Positions 34,864-44,667 are shown, counted from the first letter of the stretch. The stretch is 64,000 bases of DNA from Rhodobacter sp. SY28-1 (GCF_005222785.1 NZ_STGH01000001.1:1488001-1552000); one strand, 5' to 3'. The notes: generated from the letters alone by a model not told the origin. Translations and numbers: made by a program.

Positions 34864-35783
34864 GGCCAGCGCGCCCGTCGCGGGACCCTTACGGCAAGCA
34901 TCGGTTTCAGGAGTGGTTGGCGGAAGCGGGTGAGGTCGAGGGCCTCATGCATGCCGATGGTGGCTTCGCCGTCGATCCGGGTTTCCACCAGCGACCGCGA
35001 GTAGAACGGGGCTTCCAGCAGCGACAGGTGCGGGCGGGGCGTGGTCCCGGGATCAGCGCGGGTTTCGCGCCGGACGGCCCAAGGGTTGCGGCGGAAGCGG
35101 GTTCTGGGCGGGGCGGTCGTTTCGCGCACCTGGCCGTCAGGTGTGATTTCCACCGCCAGGTCGAAGTGGCGACCGTCGCGCAGTTCGGCGTCGTAGAAGC
35201 AGAGCGCGCGGTCTTTCAGCGGGTAGCGGCCCCAGGTCCAGAAGGCGAAGTCCGCCTCCAAAGCGCGGGTGCCGAAGTTGGCGTCAAAGTAGCCGTGGCC
35301 GCGCCAATTGTGACCCTGCGTCAGATCAACCTCGATATCGGCGATGGGGGCGAAAGGGCGCCAGAGATGGGCGGCGTCGGGAGTGAGGAGAACCTCGGTC
35401 TGGGTGACGGCGCGGGGGGTCAGGGTGATGCGGCCCTTTACCGGGGTCACCATGGGCGGCGCGCCCCATTCGTTTACCTCGATGACCAGCTGGCTGCCGG
35501 TCCAGGTCACGGAGGAGGGGCCGATCTGCAGCCTTTCAGGGGACTGTTTCAGCGCCTGTCGCCCCCGGTCGGTCATGGTGAAGCGACCGTTGAGGCCCGA
35601 GGTGACAAGGTTCATGCAGCAGTGATTCTGCGGCTCGCGGCGGCCCGACCACTTGTACCAGGGCGAGAAGACCGACCCGATGAAGGCGATCAGCGAGACG
35701 GCTTTTGTCCCGTCCTCAGAGATGCCGTCGACATACCACCAGGCGTAACCGTCCGGGCCGACGTTGAGGGAGAAGTCAGGTCC
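34860..35783 (-). CDS. crtC: carotenoid 1,2-hydratase CrtC (start unclear)
   Basis: Adds water to the end of neurosporene/spheroidene precursors. Conserved stretches SVFSPWYKWSGRREPQNHC, YFDANFGTRALE and RETRADPGTTPRPHL identify the family. Family-like sequence begins upstream at GPDFSLNVGPDGYAWWYVDG (from 35783), inside the 3' end of crtD in another frame, but no ATG, GTG or TTG exists there. The first in-frame ATG lies well inside the conserved part. A CTG at 35693 overlaps the crtD stop as CTGA and would give 277 aa. The 5' boundary given is where homology starts, not a proven start codon. Confidence 0.85.
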   Translation of the reverse strand, partial: GPDFSLNVGPDGYAWWYVDGISEDGTKAVSLIAFIGSVFSPWYKWSGRREPQNHCCMNLVTSGLNGRFTMTDRGRQALKQSPERLQIGPSSVTWTGSQLVIEVNEWGAPPMVTPVKGRITLTPRAVTQTEVLLTPDAAHLWRPFAPIADIEVDLTQGHNWRGHGYFDANFGTRALEADFAFWTWGRYPLKDRALCFYDAELRDGRHFDLAVEITPDGQVRETTAPPRTRFRRNPWAVRRETRADPGTTPRPHLSLLEAPFYSRSLVETRIDGEATIGMHEALDLTRFRQPLLKPMLAVRVPRRARWP

Positions 35784-37255
35784 TGCAGCGCCTGTAAGGC
35801 GGCTTGCCGGCCGGAGAGAAGCGCCATCGGCACCCCCGCCCCCGGATGCACCCCGCCCCCCGCCAGATAGAGCCCCGGCAGTCCCGTCCGCGCCACCGGA
35901 CGCTTGAACGCCGCCAGCGCCCCCTCGGGCGAGGCGCCATAGATCGCGCCCAGCGAGGCCGGGAACCGTTGCGCGAGATCCTTGGGCCGGGTCAACGCCT
36001 CCGGTCCCGGCGGGGGCGAGAAGGTCAGCCCCATCTGCGCCAAAACGGGGAAGGTGCGGTCGTGGCATGATTGGTCCTCGTCCTTGTGGTCGGGGCGGTT
36101 GGGGGGCGCGTTCAGGATGATCTGGAAGCGTTCGATTGTCGCGCTACGGCCAAGCTCGCGGTCCTGGGCGTTGAGGTAGAGGGTGGGGCTGTCGGGCATC
36201 CTCCCCGCACCGATGGGGCCGAATTCGGCCGTCGGATCGTCGGTGAAGAAGAGGTTGTGGTGGATCAGTTCCTGCGCGCGGGGGCCTTCTGGCGTCGCGG
36301 CGAAGGACCAGACCCAGGCGGAGAGGCTGGGTTTGCCGGGTGGCTTGAGAGCGGATTGCGCGGCCTCGCCCAACTGGCCATCGGTCAGGGCGCGCGGGTC
36401 GCCGTTGAAGACGACGATGTCGGCAGGGTGATGGCCCTGGTCGGTCTCCACCAGGCTGACGCGGCCGGATTGGCGGGTGATGCGACGGGCTTGCGTGGCA
36501 AAGTGGAAGCGGATGCCGATGCGTTCGGCGGCGCGGGCGAGGGCAAGGGCGAGGGCCTGGATGCCGTCGGTCACGGCCCAGACGCCCTGCGCCTCGGCCT
36601 GCCAGACGAGGGAGAGGACGGCGGGGGTATGGGACGGGCGGCCGCCGACGTAGGTGGCGTAGCGACCGAACAACTGGCGCAGGCGTGGATCGCGGAAGAA
36701 CTGGGTCAGCCAGCGGTCCAGCGTCATGCCGGGGAGGAGGGCGGGCCAGAGTTTGGGCTGGGTTAGGGTGGTGCGCGCGATGGCGGCCAGATCGGGTTTG
36801 GCGGCGCGCATGACGGGGTGTTCGAAGGCTTGATACAACGCGCGGGCGGCAGCGTCGAAGCGGGCGAAGCCTTGCGCCTCACTGTTCCCGGCGAAGGCGC
36901 GGATCGCCTCGATATTGGCGTCGCGGTCGGGGTGAAGGTCGAGAGGGCCGGTGTCTGGCCACCAGTGGCGAGCGAGGCGCGGGAGGCGGGTTATGGTGAC
37001 CTCGGCCTCGGTCGTGGTCCCGCAGAGGGCAAACAGCGCGTCGACTTCGGATTTCAGCGTCAGGACGGTGGGACCCATCGCGGCGGGTCCGGCCCCGGTC
37101 GTGCGCGCGCGGGCCTTGCCGCCGGGGGTGTCGGCGGTCTCGATGACGGTGACGCGACAACCGCCTGCGGCCAGCCGGATTGCGGCAGCAAGACCGCCCA
37201 TGCCTGCCCCGATCACCACCGCGCGGGGCTGGCCTTTGTGGTCGGCGGAAGGCAT
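35690..37255 (-). CDS. crtD: hydroxyneurosporene 3,4-desaturase CrtD
   Basis: FAD-dependent carotenoid desaturase acting after CrtC. 521 aa, with VVIGAGMGGLAAAIRLAAGG near residues 13-32 and C-terminal AGGGVHPGAGVPMALLSGRQAA. The tail after this motif (TSPSTSARTVTPGGMSTASL and on) is longer than expected and overlaps the start of crtC. The start 37255 (MPSADHKG) is chosen because the ATG at 37291 lies among the PpsR operators. Confidence 0.94.
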   Translation of the reverse strand: MPSADHKGQPRAVVIGAGMGGLAAAIRLAAGGCRVTVIETADTPGGKARARTTGAGPAAMGPTVLTLKSEVDALFALCGTTTEAEVTITRLPRLARHWWPDTGPLDLHPDRDANIEAIRAFAGNSEAQGFARFDAAARALYQAFEHPVMRAAKPDLAAIARTTLTQPKLWPALLPGMTLDRWLTQFFRDPRLRQLFGRYATYVGGRPSHTPAVLSLVWQAEAQGVWAVTDGIQALALALARAAERIGIRFHFATQARRITRQSGRVSLVETDQGHHPADIVVFNGDPRALTDGQLGEAAQSALKPPGKPSLSAWVWSFAATPEGPRAQELIHHNLFFTDDPTAEFGPIGAGRMPDSPTLYLNAQDRELGRSATIERFQIILNAPPNRPDHKDEDQSCHDRTFPVLAQMGLTFSPPPGPEALTRPKDLAQRFPASLGAIYGASPEGALAAFKRPVARTGLPGLYLAGGGVHPGAGVPMALLSGRQAALQALQDLTSPSTSARTVTPGGMSTASLRTGQKPSR

Positions 37256-37269
37256 TGCGGGCGACCTCT

Positions 37270-37287
37270 TGTCAGCTTCACATGACA
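37270..37287. promoter_or_regulatory. PpsR/CrtJ operator, crtD side
   Basis: TGTCAGCTTCACATGACA, exact TGT-N12-ACA, 14 bases upstream of the crtD ATG. First of a closely spaced pair in the crtD-crtE divergent spacer. Confidence 0.85.
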
Positions 37288-37293
37288 ACATAG

Positions 37294-37311
37294 TGTAAAT
37301 TCAAGTTTACA
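37294..37311. promoter_or_regulatory. PpsR/CrtJ operator, middle of crtD-crtE spacer
   Basis: TGTAAATTCAAGTTTACA is an almost perfect palindrome with exact TGT-N12-ACA. It is 6 bases from the crtD-side site. A degenerate third copy (TGC instead of TGT) follows at 37326-37343 on the crtE side. Confidence 0.88.
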
Positions 37312-37325
37312 CATGCCAATCGCAA

Positions 37326-37343
37326 TGCCAAACTGAATCGACA
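37326..37343. promoter_or_regulatory. degenerate PpsR-like site before crtE
   Basis: TGCCAAACTGAATCGACA matches TGT-N12-ACA with one mismatch in the left half. It is 18 bases upstream of the crtE ATG and in phase with the two perfect sites, so weak cooperative binding is plausible. Confidence 0.4.
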
Positions 37344-37361
37344 GGCCTCAGGAGTGCGCCC

Positions 37362-38225
37362 ATGCCGTTCGACGACCGTATCGAGAAGGCCCTGCATGAG
37401 AGCCTCGCCCCCCTGAACCGCAAGGACGCGCCGCCGAAGCTGTCGGCGGCCATCCCCTATGCCGTGTTTCCCGGCGGGGCGCGGATCCGGCCCACGATCC
37501 TTCTGGCGGTGGCGACGGCCTGTGGCGATGACCGGCCCGAGGTGGCCACGGCGGCGGCGGTGGCACTGGAACTGATCCATTGTGCGAGCCTCGTCCATGA
37601 CGACCTGCCTGCGTTTGACGATGCCGACCTACGACGCGGCAAGCCCACGCTGCACCGGGCGTTCAGCGAGCCATTGGCGGTGCTGGCGGGGGACAGTCTG
37701 ATTGTCCTTGCGTTTGAGGTGCTTGCGAAGGCTGGGCATCGCGCGCCGGAGCGGGCCCTGGCGCTGACCGGGGCGCTTGCGCGACATACGGGTGCACCCT
37801 TCGGGATTTGCGCGGGGCAGGCCTGGGAGAGCGAGTCGAAGGTTGATCTTCTGGCCTATCACCGCGCCAAGACGGCGGCGCTGTTCGTCGCGGCGACCCA
37901 GATGGGGGCCGTGGCGGCAGGGCAGGAGGCCGAGCCCTGGACCGAGCTTGGCGACCGGATCGGCGCGGCGTTCCAGGTGGCGGATGATCTGAAGGACGCT
38001 CTGCTGACCAGCGATCAGACCGGGAAACCGGCGGGGCAGGATGCGGTACATCTGCGGCCCAACGCGGTGGCCCAGATGGGGGTCGAGGGGGCAATGGCGC
38101 ATATGAAGGACATTCTGGCGGGGGCGATTGCCTCGATTCCGTCCTGCCCGGGCGAGGCGATGCTGGCGGGCCTCGTCACCGCCTATGCCCGCAAGATGAC
38201 TGTCCTGCCCGAGACGGCGAGATGA
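37362..38225 (+). CDS. crtE: geranylgeranyl diphosphate synthase CrtE
   Basis: Polyprenyl synthase supplying C20 precursors for carotenoids and the bacteriochlorophyll tail. 287 aa, with first Asp-rich motif DDLPAFDDADLRRGKP from residue 80 and second motif QVADDLKDAL. ATG 37362 is preceded by AGGAG 9 bases upstream. ATGA overlap with crtF. Confidence 0.97.
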   Translation: MPFDDRIEKALHESLAPLNRKDAPPKLSAAIPYAVFPGGARIRPTILLAVATACGDDRPEVATAAAVALELIHCASLVHDDLPAFDDADLRRGKPTLHRAFSEPLAVLAGDSLIVLAFEVLAKAGHRAPERALALTGALARHTGAPFGICAGQAWESESKVDLLAYHRAKTAALFVAATQMGAVAAGQEAEPWTELGDRIGAAFQVADDLKDALLTSDQTGKPAGQDAVHLRPNAVAQMGVEGAMAHMKDILAGAIASIPSCPGEAMLAGLVTAYARKMTVLPETAR

Positions 38226-39334
38226 ACGCCGAACCGCGCCCGCCGCCTGCGCGGCCCGAAGCGCTGGGTTTGCTGACCCGGCTGGCGATGTCGCCCCGGT
38301 TTCACAAGCTTGCCGCCCGCATCCCGGGCCTGCGCTGGAAGGCAAGGGCCGAGGGGGCGGAGTTGTTTTCCATCCTGTCCGGCTTTGTCCAGTCGCAGGC
38401 TTTGGTCGCGCTGGTCGAGGGGCGGGTGCTGCATGTCCTCGCCTCGGGTCCCAAGACGACCGACGATCTTTCGCGGCATTGCGCCATTCCGCCCGCGCCC
38501 CTGCTGGTGCTGCTGCGCGCCGGGGCGGCGCTGAAGCTTCTGTCCGGCGACCGCAAGGGCCGCTGGCACCTTGCGCCGCGCGGGGCGGCCTTTCTGACCG
38601 TGCCTGGGCTGGAGCCGATGGTGCGGCATCATCATGTGCTTTACGGCGATCTTGCTGATCCGCTTGCGTTTTTCCGAGGCCAGACCGAGACGCAGCTCGC
38701 CGGGTTCTGGCCCTATGTCTTCGGGCCGATGGCGCAGGAAGATGCCGGGCTGGCGGCGCGTTATTCGCGGTTGATGGCGGAAAGCCAGGTGCTGGTGGCC
38801 GAGGATACGTTGCGGCTGGTTGACCTGTCGATGCGCAAGCATCTGCTGGATGTGGGCGGCGGGACGGGGGCCTTCCTGGCCGAAGTCGGCAAGGTGCACC
38901 CCGCGCTGAAGCTCTCGCTGTTCGACATGCCCGCGGTGCTAGCCGGGGTGCCTGCGGCCTTGCGCGACCGGCTAAGCCTGCATCCCGGCAGTTTCCTCAG
39001 CGATCCCCTGCCGGGCGGCGCTGATACGATCAGCCTAGTCCGGGTGCTGTACGACCACGACGACCGGACTGTAGCAGAGCTTTTGGCCAAGGTTCACGCG
39101 ACCCTGCCGTCGGGCGGGATGATTCTGGTGTCAGAGCCAATGTCGGGCGGTGACCGGCCCGATCCGGCGACGGACGTCTACTTTGCGATCTACACTCTGG
39201 CGATGCGCACTGGCCGCACAAGGTCAGCGGCAGAGATTGGCGCGGTCCTGAATGCAACCGGTTTCACCGATATCCGGGCCAGGGCAGGGGATCGGCCCTA
39301 TGTGACCTCGGCTGTCACGGCTATCCGGGCGTGA
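38222..39334 (+). CDS. crtF: hydroxyneurosporene O-methyltransferase CrtF
   Basis: SAM-dependent methylation of the 1-hydroxyl of carotenoid intermediates. 370 aa with an N-terminal dimerisation region and SAM motif LLDVGGGTGAFLAEVG near residue 218. Overlaps crtE by four bases; the bchC superoperon starts 131 bases downstream. Confidence 0.96.
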   Translation: MNAEPRPPPARPEALGLLTRLAMSPRFHKLAARIPGLRWKARAEGAELFSILSGFVQSQALVALVEGRVLHVLASGPKTTDDLSRHCAIPPAPLLVLLRAGAALKLLSGDRKGRWHLAPRGAAFLTVPGLEPMVRHHHVLYGDLADPLAFFRGQTETQLAGFWPYVFGPMAQEDAGLAARYSRLMAESQVLVAEDTLRLVDLSMRKHLLDVGGGTGAFLAEVGKVHPALKLSLFDMPAVLAGVPAALRDRLSLHPGSFLSDPLPGGADTISLVRVLYDHDDRTVAELLAKVHATLPSGGMILVSEPMSGGDRPDPATDVYFAIYTLAMRTGRTRSAAEIGAVLNATGFTDIRARAGDRPYVTSAVTAIRA

Positions 39335-39380
39335 TGCTTGCGTCTTTTCCGCTGCCGAGTTCGTCAAATGCCGAAAAAGT

Positions 39381-39398
39381 GTCCAATTAGTTTGACAT
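39381..39398. promoter_or_regulatory. PpsR/CrtJ operator 1 of bchC
   Basis: TGTCCAATTAGTTTGACA, exact TGT-N12-ACA. It contains TTGACA (39393-39398), a good -35 box. Paired with the second site 8 bases downstream, exactly the spacing described for bchC of Rhodobacter. Confidence 0.92.
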
Positions 39399-39420
39399 CC
39401 TAAACTGTCAGGCTAGACTT
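39393..39420 (+). promoter_or_regulatory. sigma-70-type promoter of bchC-bchXYZ-puf
   Basis: TTGACA (39393-39398) and TAGACT (39415-39420) are separated by 16 bases, each inside one of the two PpsR operators, so repressor binding would exclude RNA polymerase. The bchC GTG start lies 45 bases downstream. Confidence 0.7.
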
Positions 39421-39424
39421 ACAC
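39407..39424. promoter_or_regulatory. PpsR/CrtJ operator 2 of bchC
   Basis: TGTCAGGCTAGACTTACA, exact TGT-N12-ACA, covering the proposed -10 hexamer. It is separated from operator 1 by exactly 8 bases. Confidence 0.92.
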
Positions 39425-39465
39425 ATAGTGCGATAGCCGCACCGATTCAGGAAGGCTGCAAGTTC

Positions 39466-40401
39466 GTGGACACCGATGCCGTCATCCTCTCTGGCCCCCA
39501 ATCCCTGAAACTGGGTCTGGTTGGACTGAAGGCCCCGGTCGCTGGTGACGTTGTGGTCCGCGTGCGGCACTCCGGCATTTCCACTGGCACCGAAAAGCTG
39601 TTCTGGCTGGGCACGATGCCGCCCTTCCCGGGCATGGGCTATCCGCTGGTCCCGGGCTATGAGAGCTTTGGCGAAGTGGTGGAGACCTGTGGCGAGACGG
39701 GTCTGACAGTCGGCGACCACGTCTTCGTTCCGGGTGCGAACTGTTTTGAGGATGGCGTGCGCGGGTTGTTCGGCGGGGCTTCGGGCCTGCTGGTGACGCC
39801 TGCTGCGCGCGTCGCGAAACTTGATGCCGGGTATGGTGAGCAGGGCGCGCTGCTGGCGCTGGCCGCAACGGCCTATCACGCGCTGGCCGGTGGGGCCTTG
39901 CCGGACCTGATCATCGGGCACGGGACGCTTGGGCGCCTTCTAGCCCGCATCGCCCTCGCGATGGGTGCCGGGCCGACGGTCTGGGAGATTGACGCGGCCC
40001 GTCGGTCTGGTGCCGAGGGCTATCAGGTCATCGCGCCCGAGGATGACGCGCGCCGCGATTACAAGGTGATCCTCGATGCCTCGGGGGCATCTGGCCTTCT
40101 GGACACTCTGGTCCCGCGCCTTGCCAAGGGTGGCGAGGTCGTCCTCTGCGGCTTCTACACCGCCCCCATCAGTTTTGCCTTCCCGCCCGCCTTCATGAAG
40201 GAGCTGCGGCTGCGGATCGCGTCCGAATGGCAGCCTGCCGACCTGGACGCAACGCGCCGTCTGCTGGACGAAGGCCGCCTGTCGCTGGACGGGCTGATTA
40301 CGCACCGCGCCGCTGCTGCTGACGCGGGGGCTGCATACACGACCGCTTTCACCGACCCGACCTGCCTGAAAATGATCCTCGATTGGAGTGCTGCTGCATG
40401 A
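39466..40401 (+). CDS. bchC: 3-hydroxyethyl bacteriochlorophyllide a dehydrogenase BchC
   Basis: MDR-family dehydrogenase oxidising the 3-hydroxyethyl group to acetyl, a late bacteriochlorophyll step. 311 aa from a GTG start ([16 protein letters not shown]), nucleotide-binding stretch [20 protein letters not shown]. First gene of the bchCXYZ-pufQBALMX superoperon; ATGA overlap with bchX. Confidence 0.96.
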   Translation: MDTDAVILSGPQSLKLGLVGLKAPVAGDVVVRVRHSGISTGTEKLFWLGTMPPFPGMGYPLVPGYESFGEVVETCGETGLTVGDHVFVPGANCFEDGVRGLFGGASGLLVTPAARVAKLDAGYGEQGALLALAATAYHALAGGALPDLIIGHGTLGRLLARIALAMGAGPTVWEIDAARRSGAEGYQVIAPEDDARRDYKVILDASGASGLLDTLVPRLAKGGEVVLCGFYTAPISFAFPPAFMKELRLRIASEWQPADLDATRRLLDEGRLSLDGLITHRAAAADAGAAYTTAFTDPTCLKMILDWSAAA

Positions 40402-41399
40402 CCGAAGTTCCCAATCTGAAGGATTTCGACGCCCGGCTGCGCGCTGAAGCCAGCGAAGAGCCTTCGCTGGAAGTGCCGCAGGACCCGCCGTCGAAAAAGA
40501 CGCAGATCATCGCGATCTACGGCAAGGGCGGGATCGGCAAGTCGTTCACGCTGGCGAACCTCAGCCACATGATGGCCGAGATGGGCAAGCGCGTCTTGCT
40601 GATCGGCTGTGACCCGAAGTCGGACACCACCTCGCTTCTGTTCGGCGGCAAGGCTTGCCCGACGATAATCGAAACCTCGACCCGCAAGAAGCTTGCTGGT
40701 GAGGAAGTGAAGATCGGCGACGTCTGCTTCAAGCGCGGCGGCGTTTTCGCGATGGAACTGGGCGGACCCGAGGTCGGTCGCGGGTGCGGCGGGCGCGGGA
40801 TCATCCACGGGTTCGAGCTGCTGGAAAAGCTGGGGTTCCACGACTGGGACTTCGACTATGTGCTGCTGGATTTCCTGGGCGATGTGGTCTGCGGCGGGTT
40901 CGGCCTGCCGATCGCACGCGACATGGCGCAGAAGGTGATCGTGGTCGGCTCGAACGACCTGCAGTCGCTGTATGTCGCGAACAACGTCTGCTCGGCGGTG
41001 GAATACTTCCGCAAGCTGGGCGGCAACGTCGGTGTGGCCGGGCTGGTCATCAACAAGGATGACGGGACGGGCGAGGCTGCGGCTTTCGCCAAGGCGGTCA
41101 ACATTCCGGTGCTGGCGTCGATCCCCGCTGATGATGATCTGCGCCGGAAATCGGCGAATTATCAGATCGTTGGGACCAATGCGACGCAATGGGGTGCCTT
41201 GTTCGAAGTGCTGGCCTGTGCCGTCGCCGACGCTCCGCCGCTGCGCCCGAAGCCCCTGACTCAGGACGGCCTGCTGGGCCTGTTCGATGCCGAGACGACG
41301 GGGTCGAACTTCGTCCTTGATCCCGCGACGGACGCCGACATGCGCGGGTCCTTCGCCGCCGTGAAACCCAGCCTGGAAGTGGTCTACGACAATGTTTGA
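40398..41399 (+). CDS. bchX: chlorophyllide a reductase iron protein BchX
   Basis: NifH-like ATPase feeding BchYZ for B-ring reduction. 333 aa, P-loop [10 protein letters not shown] (41-50), cluster cysteines Cys130 (GRGCGG) and Cys165 (DVVCGGF). The start 40398 overlaps the bchC stop (ATGA). Its stop codon lies inside a 21-codon ORF that links it to bchY. Confidence 0.97.
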   Translation: MTEVPNLKDFDARLRAEASEEPSLEVPQDPPSKKTQIIAIYGKGGIGKSFTLANLSHMMAEMGKRVLLIGCDPKSDTTSLLFGGKACPTIIETSTRKKLAGEEVKIGDVCFKRGGVFAMELGGPEVGRGCGGRGIIHGFELLEKLGFHDWDFDYVLLDFLGDVVCGGFGLPIARDMAQKVIVVGSNDLQSLYVANNVCSAVEYFRKLGGNVGVAGLVINKDDGTGEAAAFAKAVNIPVLASIPADDDLRRKSANYQIVGTNATQWGALFEVLACAVADAPPLRPKPLTQDGLLGLFDAETTGSNFVLDPATDADMRGSFAAVKPSLEVVYDNV

Positions 41400-41457
41400 C
41401 CTGGACGCCCTTGCCCAGATCGAAGCCGCGCTGAAGGCGCGGGAGGGCCGCAAGTGA
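41392..41457 (+). CDS. 21-codon ORF coupled between bchX and bchY
   Basis: ATG 41392 (8 bases before the end of bchX) opens [21 protein letters not shown], and its TGA overlaps the bchY GTG start as GTGA. The peptide would be one amphipathic helix. It could be a true micropeptide or a translational bridge that carries ribosomes from bchX to bchY across an otherwise 54-base gap. No homologue is known to me; coding status is unproven. Confidence 0.4.
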   Translation: MFDLDALAQIEAALKAREGRK

Positions 41458-42959
41458 GCGACCTGACCGCCACCCAACCGGTTGACGGACTGGGCTGCCA
41501 CGCGGGTGCGGGGCAGATGGCGGAGGCTGCGCGAGCGGCTGGCAATTCGGAAATCCTCGACCGCTACGCGGCGGACTATCCGCAGGGGCCGCATGACAAG
41601 CCGCAATCGATGTGCCCGGCGTTTGGCTCGCTGCGCGTGGGCCTTCGGATGCGGCGAGTTGCGACGGTTCTGTCGGGGTCGGCCTGCTGCGTTTATGGGC
41701 TGTCGTTTGTCAGCCACTTCTATGGTGCGCGTAGGTCGGTCGGGTATGTGCCGTTCAACTCGGAGACGCTGGTGACCGGCAAGCTCTTCGAGGACATCCG
41801 GGATGCGGTGCACGAGCTGGCGGACCCGGACCGTTATGACGCGGTGGTGGTGACGAACCTGTGCGTGCCGACCGCTTCGGGCGTGCCGCTGCGGCTGCTG
41901 CCCAATGAGATCAACGGTGTGCGGATCATCGGCATCGACGTGCCGGGGTTTGGCGTGCCGACCCACGCCGAGGCGAAGGACGTGCTGGCCGGGGCGATGC
42001 TGGCCTATGCTCGGTCCGAGATCGAGGCGGGGCCGGTGGCGGCGCCTGCTCAGGGTCGCAGCGACCGTCCGACCGTAACCCTGCTGGGCGAGATGTTCCC
42101 GGCCGACCCGATGATGATCGGCGCGATGCTGGCCCCGATGGGTCTGGCCGCCGGTCCCGTGGTGCCGTGCCGCGAATGGCGTGAGCTTTATGCGGCCCTG
42201 GATTCGGGCGTCGTGGCGGCGATCCATCCGTTCTACACGGCGGCGATCCGGGAGTTCCAGGCGGCGGGGCGGACCATCGTCGGCAGCGCCCCGGTGGGGC
42301 ATGACGGCACGATGGGCTGGCTGGCAGCGATTGGGGCGGCGTACAACGTGGCACCCGAGCGGATTGCGGCGGCTCAGAATGCGTTCGGTCCGGCGATCAA
42401 GGGAGCCCTTGCGGCCAACCCGATCAAGGGGCGGATCACGCTGTCGGGCTATGAAGGCTCTGAACTGCTGGTCGCGCGGCTGCTGATCGAAAGTGGCGCG
42501 GACGTGCCTTACGTGGGCACCGCTTGCGCGAAGAACGAATGGTCGCAAGCCGACCGCGAATGGCTGGAGGCCAAGGGCTGCGTGGTGAAATACCGCGCGA
42601 GCCTGGAGGATGATCTGGCCGCGATGGAGGCGTTCAAGCCGGACCTCGCCGTCGGGACGACTCCGGTCGTGCAGAAGGCGAAGGAAAAGGCTATCCCCTC
42701 GCTTTACTTCACAAATCTGATTTCCGCGCGGCCCTTGATGGGGCCTGCGGGCGCTGGGTCCCTGGCGCAGGTCGTCAATGCGGCGATGGGCAACAAGACC
42801 CGGATGGAGGGCATGAAGGCCTTCTTCGAAGGGGTCGGCTCCGGCGACACAGCTGGCATCTGGGAAGGCTCGCCGAACCTGCGGCCGGACTTCCGGGCGA
42901 TCCATCAGAAGAAACTCGACAAGGCCGCGAAAGCCGCCAAAGCCGAGGAGATGATCTGA
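41454..42959 (+). CDS. bchY: chlorophyllide a reductase subunit BchY
   Basis: NifD/BchN-like subunit of the BchYZ catalytic component, 501 aa. Cluster cysteine region [17 protein letters not shown] and [16 protein letters not shown]. It begins with GTG at 41454 and shares TGATG with bchZ. The C-terminus is a Lys/Ala helix ([16 protein letters not shown]). Confidence 0.97.
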   Translation: MSDLTATQPVDGLGCHAGAGQMAEAARAAGNSEILDRYAADYPQGPHDKPQSMCPAFGSLRVGLRMRRVATVLSGSACCVYGLSFVSHFYGARRSVGYVPFNSETLVTGKLFEDIRDAVHELADPDRYDAVVVTNLCVPTASGVPLRLLPNEINGVRIIGIDVPGFGVPTHAEAKDVLAGAMLAYARSEIEAGPVAAPAQGRSDRPTVTLLGEMFPADPMMIGAMLAPMGLAAGPVVPCREWRELYAALDSGVVAAIHPFYTAAIREFQAAGRTIVGSAPVGHDGTMGWLAAIGAAYNVAPERIAAAQNAFGPAIKGALAANPIKGRITLSGYEGSELLVARLLIESGADVPYVGTACAKNEWSQADREWLEAKGCVVKYRASLEDDLAAMEAFKPDLAVGTTPVVQKAKEKAIPSLYFTNLISARPLMGPAGAGSLAQVVNAAMGNKTRMEGMKAFFEGVGSGDTAGIWEGSPNLRPDFRAIHQKKLDKAAKAAKAEEMI

Positions 42960-44437
42960 TGCTGGTGCAGGATCATGACCGGGCAGGCGGCTACTGGGGG
43001 GCGATCTACGCTTTCTGTGCCGTGAAGGGCCTGCAGGTCGTCATCGACGGACCGGTGGGGTGTGAGAACCTGCCGGTGACGTCCGTCCTGCACTACACCG
43101 ACGCCTTGCCGCCGCATGAGTTGCCGATTGTGGTGACGGGATTGGGCGAAGGCGAGATGACTTCGGGGACTGAATCCTCGATGGCGCGCGCCTGGAAGAC
43201 TTTGGACCCGGCGTTGCCTGCGGTCGTGGTCACCGGGTCGATTGCCGAGATGATCGGCGGGGGTGTCACGCCGCAGGGCACGAACATCCAGCGGTTTCTC
43301 CCCAGGACCATCGACGAGGACCAGTGGCAGTGTGCCGACCGGGCGATGACCTGGATCTTCACCGAGTTCGGGATGACCAAGGGGCGAATGCCTCCTGAGA
43401 CGCCGCGGCCCGAGGGGTCGAAGCCCCGCGTCAACATCCTCGGCCCGATGTACGGCACGTTCAACATGCCGTCGGACCTTGCGGAAATCCGGCGGCTGGT
43501 CGAGGGCATCGGGGCCGAGATCAACATGGTGATGCCGCTTGGCGCGCACCTGGCCGAGATGCGGAACCTGGTCAACGCCGACGCCAACGTGGTGATGTAT
43601 CGCGAGTTCGGGCGGGGCCTCGCCGAATGTCTGGGCAAGCCTTACCTGCAGGCGCCTATCGGGCTGGAATCGACGACTCTCTTCCTGCGCACTTTGGGCG
43701 AGATGCTGGGGCTGGACCCCGAGCCGTTCATCGAACGGGAGAAGCATTCGACGCTGAAGCCTTTGTGGGACCTCTGGCGGTCCGTCACGCAGGATTTCTT
43801 CGCGACGGCCAGCTTCGCCATCGTTGCGAACGAGACTTACACGCGGGGCATCCGCAAGTATCTGGAAGACGACCTTGGTCTGCCTTGCGCCTTCGCGGTG
43901 CCGCGGCTGGCGGGGCAGAAGACCAACAACGAGGGTGTGCGGGCGCTGATGAAACAGCACCGGCCGCTGATCGTGATGGGGTCGATCAACGAGAAGATGT
44001 ACCTGGCGGAACTGAAGGGTGGGCATGGCCCCGCGCCAAGCTTCATCCCCGCAAGCTTCCCCGGCGCTGCGATCCGTCGCGCCACGGGGACGCCGTTCAT
44101 GGGCTACGCCGGGGCGGTCTATCTGCTGCAGGAGGTCTGCAACGGCCTTTTCGACGCGCTGTTCCACATCCTGCCCTTGGGGTCGGAAATGGATAGCGCG
44201 GCAGCCACGCCCACGACCCTGCGCCGTGACATGCCTTGGGACACCGACGCGCAACTGGCGCTGGACCGCATCCTGCAGCAGCACCCGGTGCTGACCCGCA
44301 TTTCCGCTGCGCGCACCCTGCGCGATGCGGCCGAAAAGACCGCGCTCGACCAAGGGGCCGAGCGGGTGATCCTGGAATTCGTCGAAACCCTGTCGGGCGC
44401 AAGCCCGGGCGGGACTGCCAAGGGAGAGAGACCATGA
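42959..44437 (+). CDS. bchZ: chlorophyllide a reductase subunit BchZ
   Basis: NifK/BchB-like partner of BchY, 492 aa, starting [20 protein letters not shown]; substrate/cluster region [20 protein letters not shown] near residues 26-46. It overlaps pufQ by four bases; in relatives a puf promoter lies within its 3' part, though none was pinpointed here. Confidence 0.97.
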   Translation: MLVQDHDRAGGYWGAIYAFCAVKGLQVVIDGPVGCENLPVTSVLHYTDALPPHELPIVVTGLGEGEMTSGTESSMARAWKTLDPALPAVVVTGSIAEMIGGGVTPQGTNIQRFLPRTIDEDQWQCADRAMTWIFTEFGMTKGRMPPETPRPEGSKPRVNILGPMYGTFNMPSDLAEIRRLVEGIGAEINMVMPLGAHLAEMRNLVNADANVVMYREFGRGLAECLGKPYLQAPIGLESTTLFLRTLGEMLGLDPEPFIEREKHSTLKPLWDLWRSVTQDFFATASFAIVANETYTRGIRKYLEDDLGLPCAFAVPRLAGQKTNNEGVRALMKQHRPLIVMGSINEKMYLAELKGGHGPAPSFIPASFPGAAIRRATGTPFMGYAGAVYLLQEVCNGLFDALFHILPLGSEMDSAAATPTTLRRDMPWDTDAQLALDRILQQHPVLTRISAARTLRDAAEKTALDQGAERVILEFVETLSGASPGGTAKGERP

Positions 44438-44667
44438 GTGACCAGAGCTACATCAGCCACGTTCAGCTGAAGACGGCGCATCACAAGCGCACGCCGAAGG
44501 CCGAGTACGCGACCTACTTCGCGCTGATCCTGATCCTGGCCCTGCCGGTGCAATGCCTGGTCTGGCTGGCACAGGCCCTGCGGCACATGACCCTTCCGGC
44601 GGAAGGTCCCCTGGCCCGCGCGTTGCGCGATGCCGAGGAGATCACGCCTTCGATCTTCCGCCCCTGA
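44434..44667 (+). CDS. pufQ: PufQ, bacteriochlorophyll biosynthesis/assembly regulator
   Basis: 77-aa protein with one membrane helix (about residues 28-48, [20 protein letters not shown]). PufQ influences bacteriochlorophyll formation and is first in the puf operon of the Rhodobacter clade. ATGA overlap with bchZ; GGGAGAG precedes the ATG. Confidence 0.93.
   Translation: MSDQSYISHVQLKTAHHKRTPKAEYATYFALILILALPVQCLVWLAQALRHMTLPAEGPLARALRDAEEITPSIFRP

Noticed and set aside
34860-36068. crtC started at the first upstream ATG (36068)
   Set aside because: The extra 95 residues are an out-of-frame copy of conserved crtD coding sequence, Gly/Ala-rich and non-homologous.
40155-42905. 916-codon open frame opposite bchC-bchX-bchY
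   Set aside because: Arg/His/Pro-rich antisense shadow spanning three genuine genes; no domain, no ribosome-binding site.
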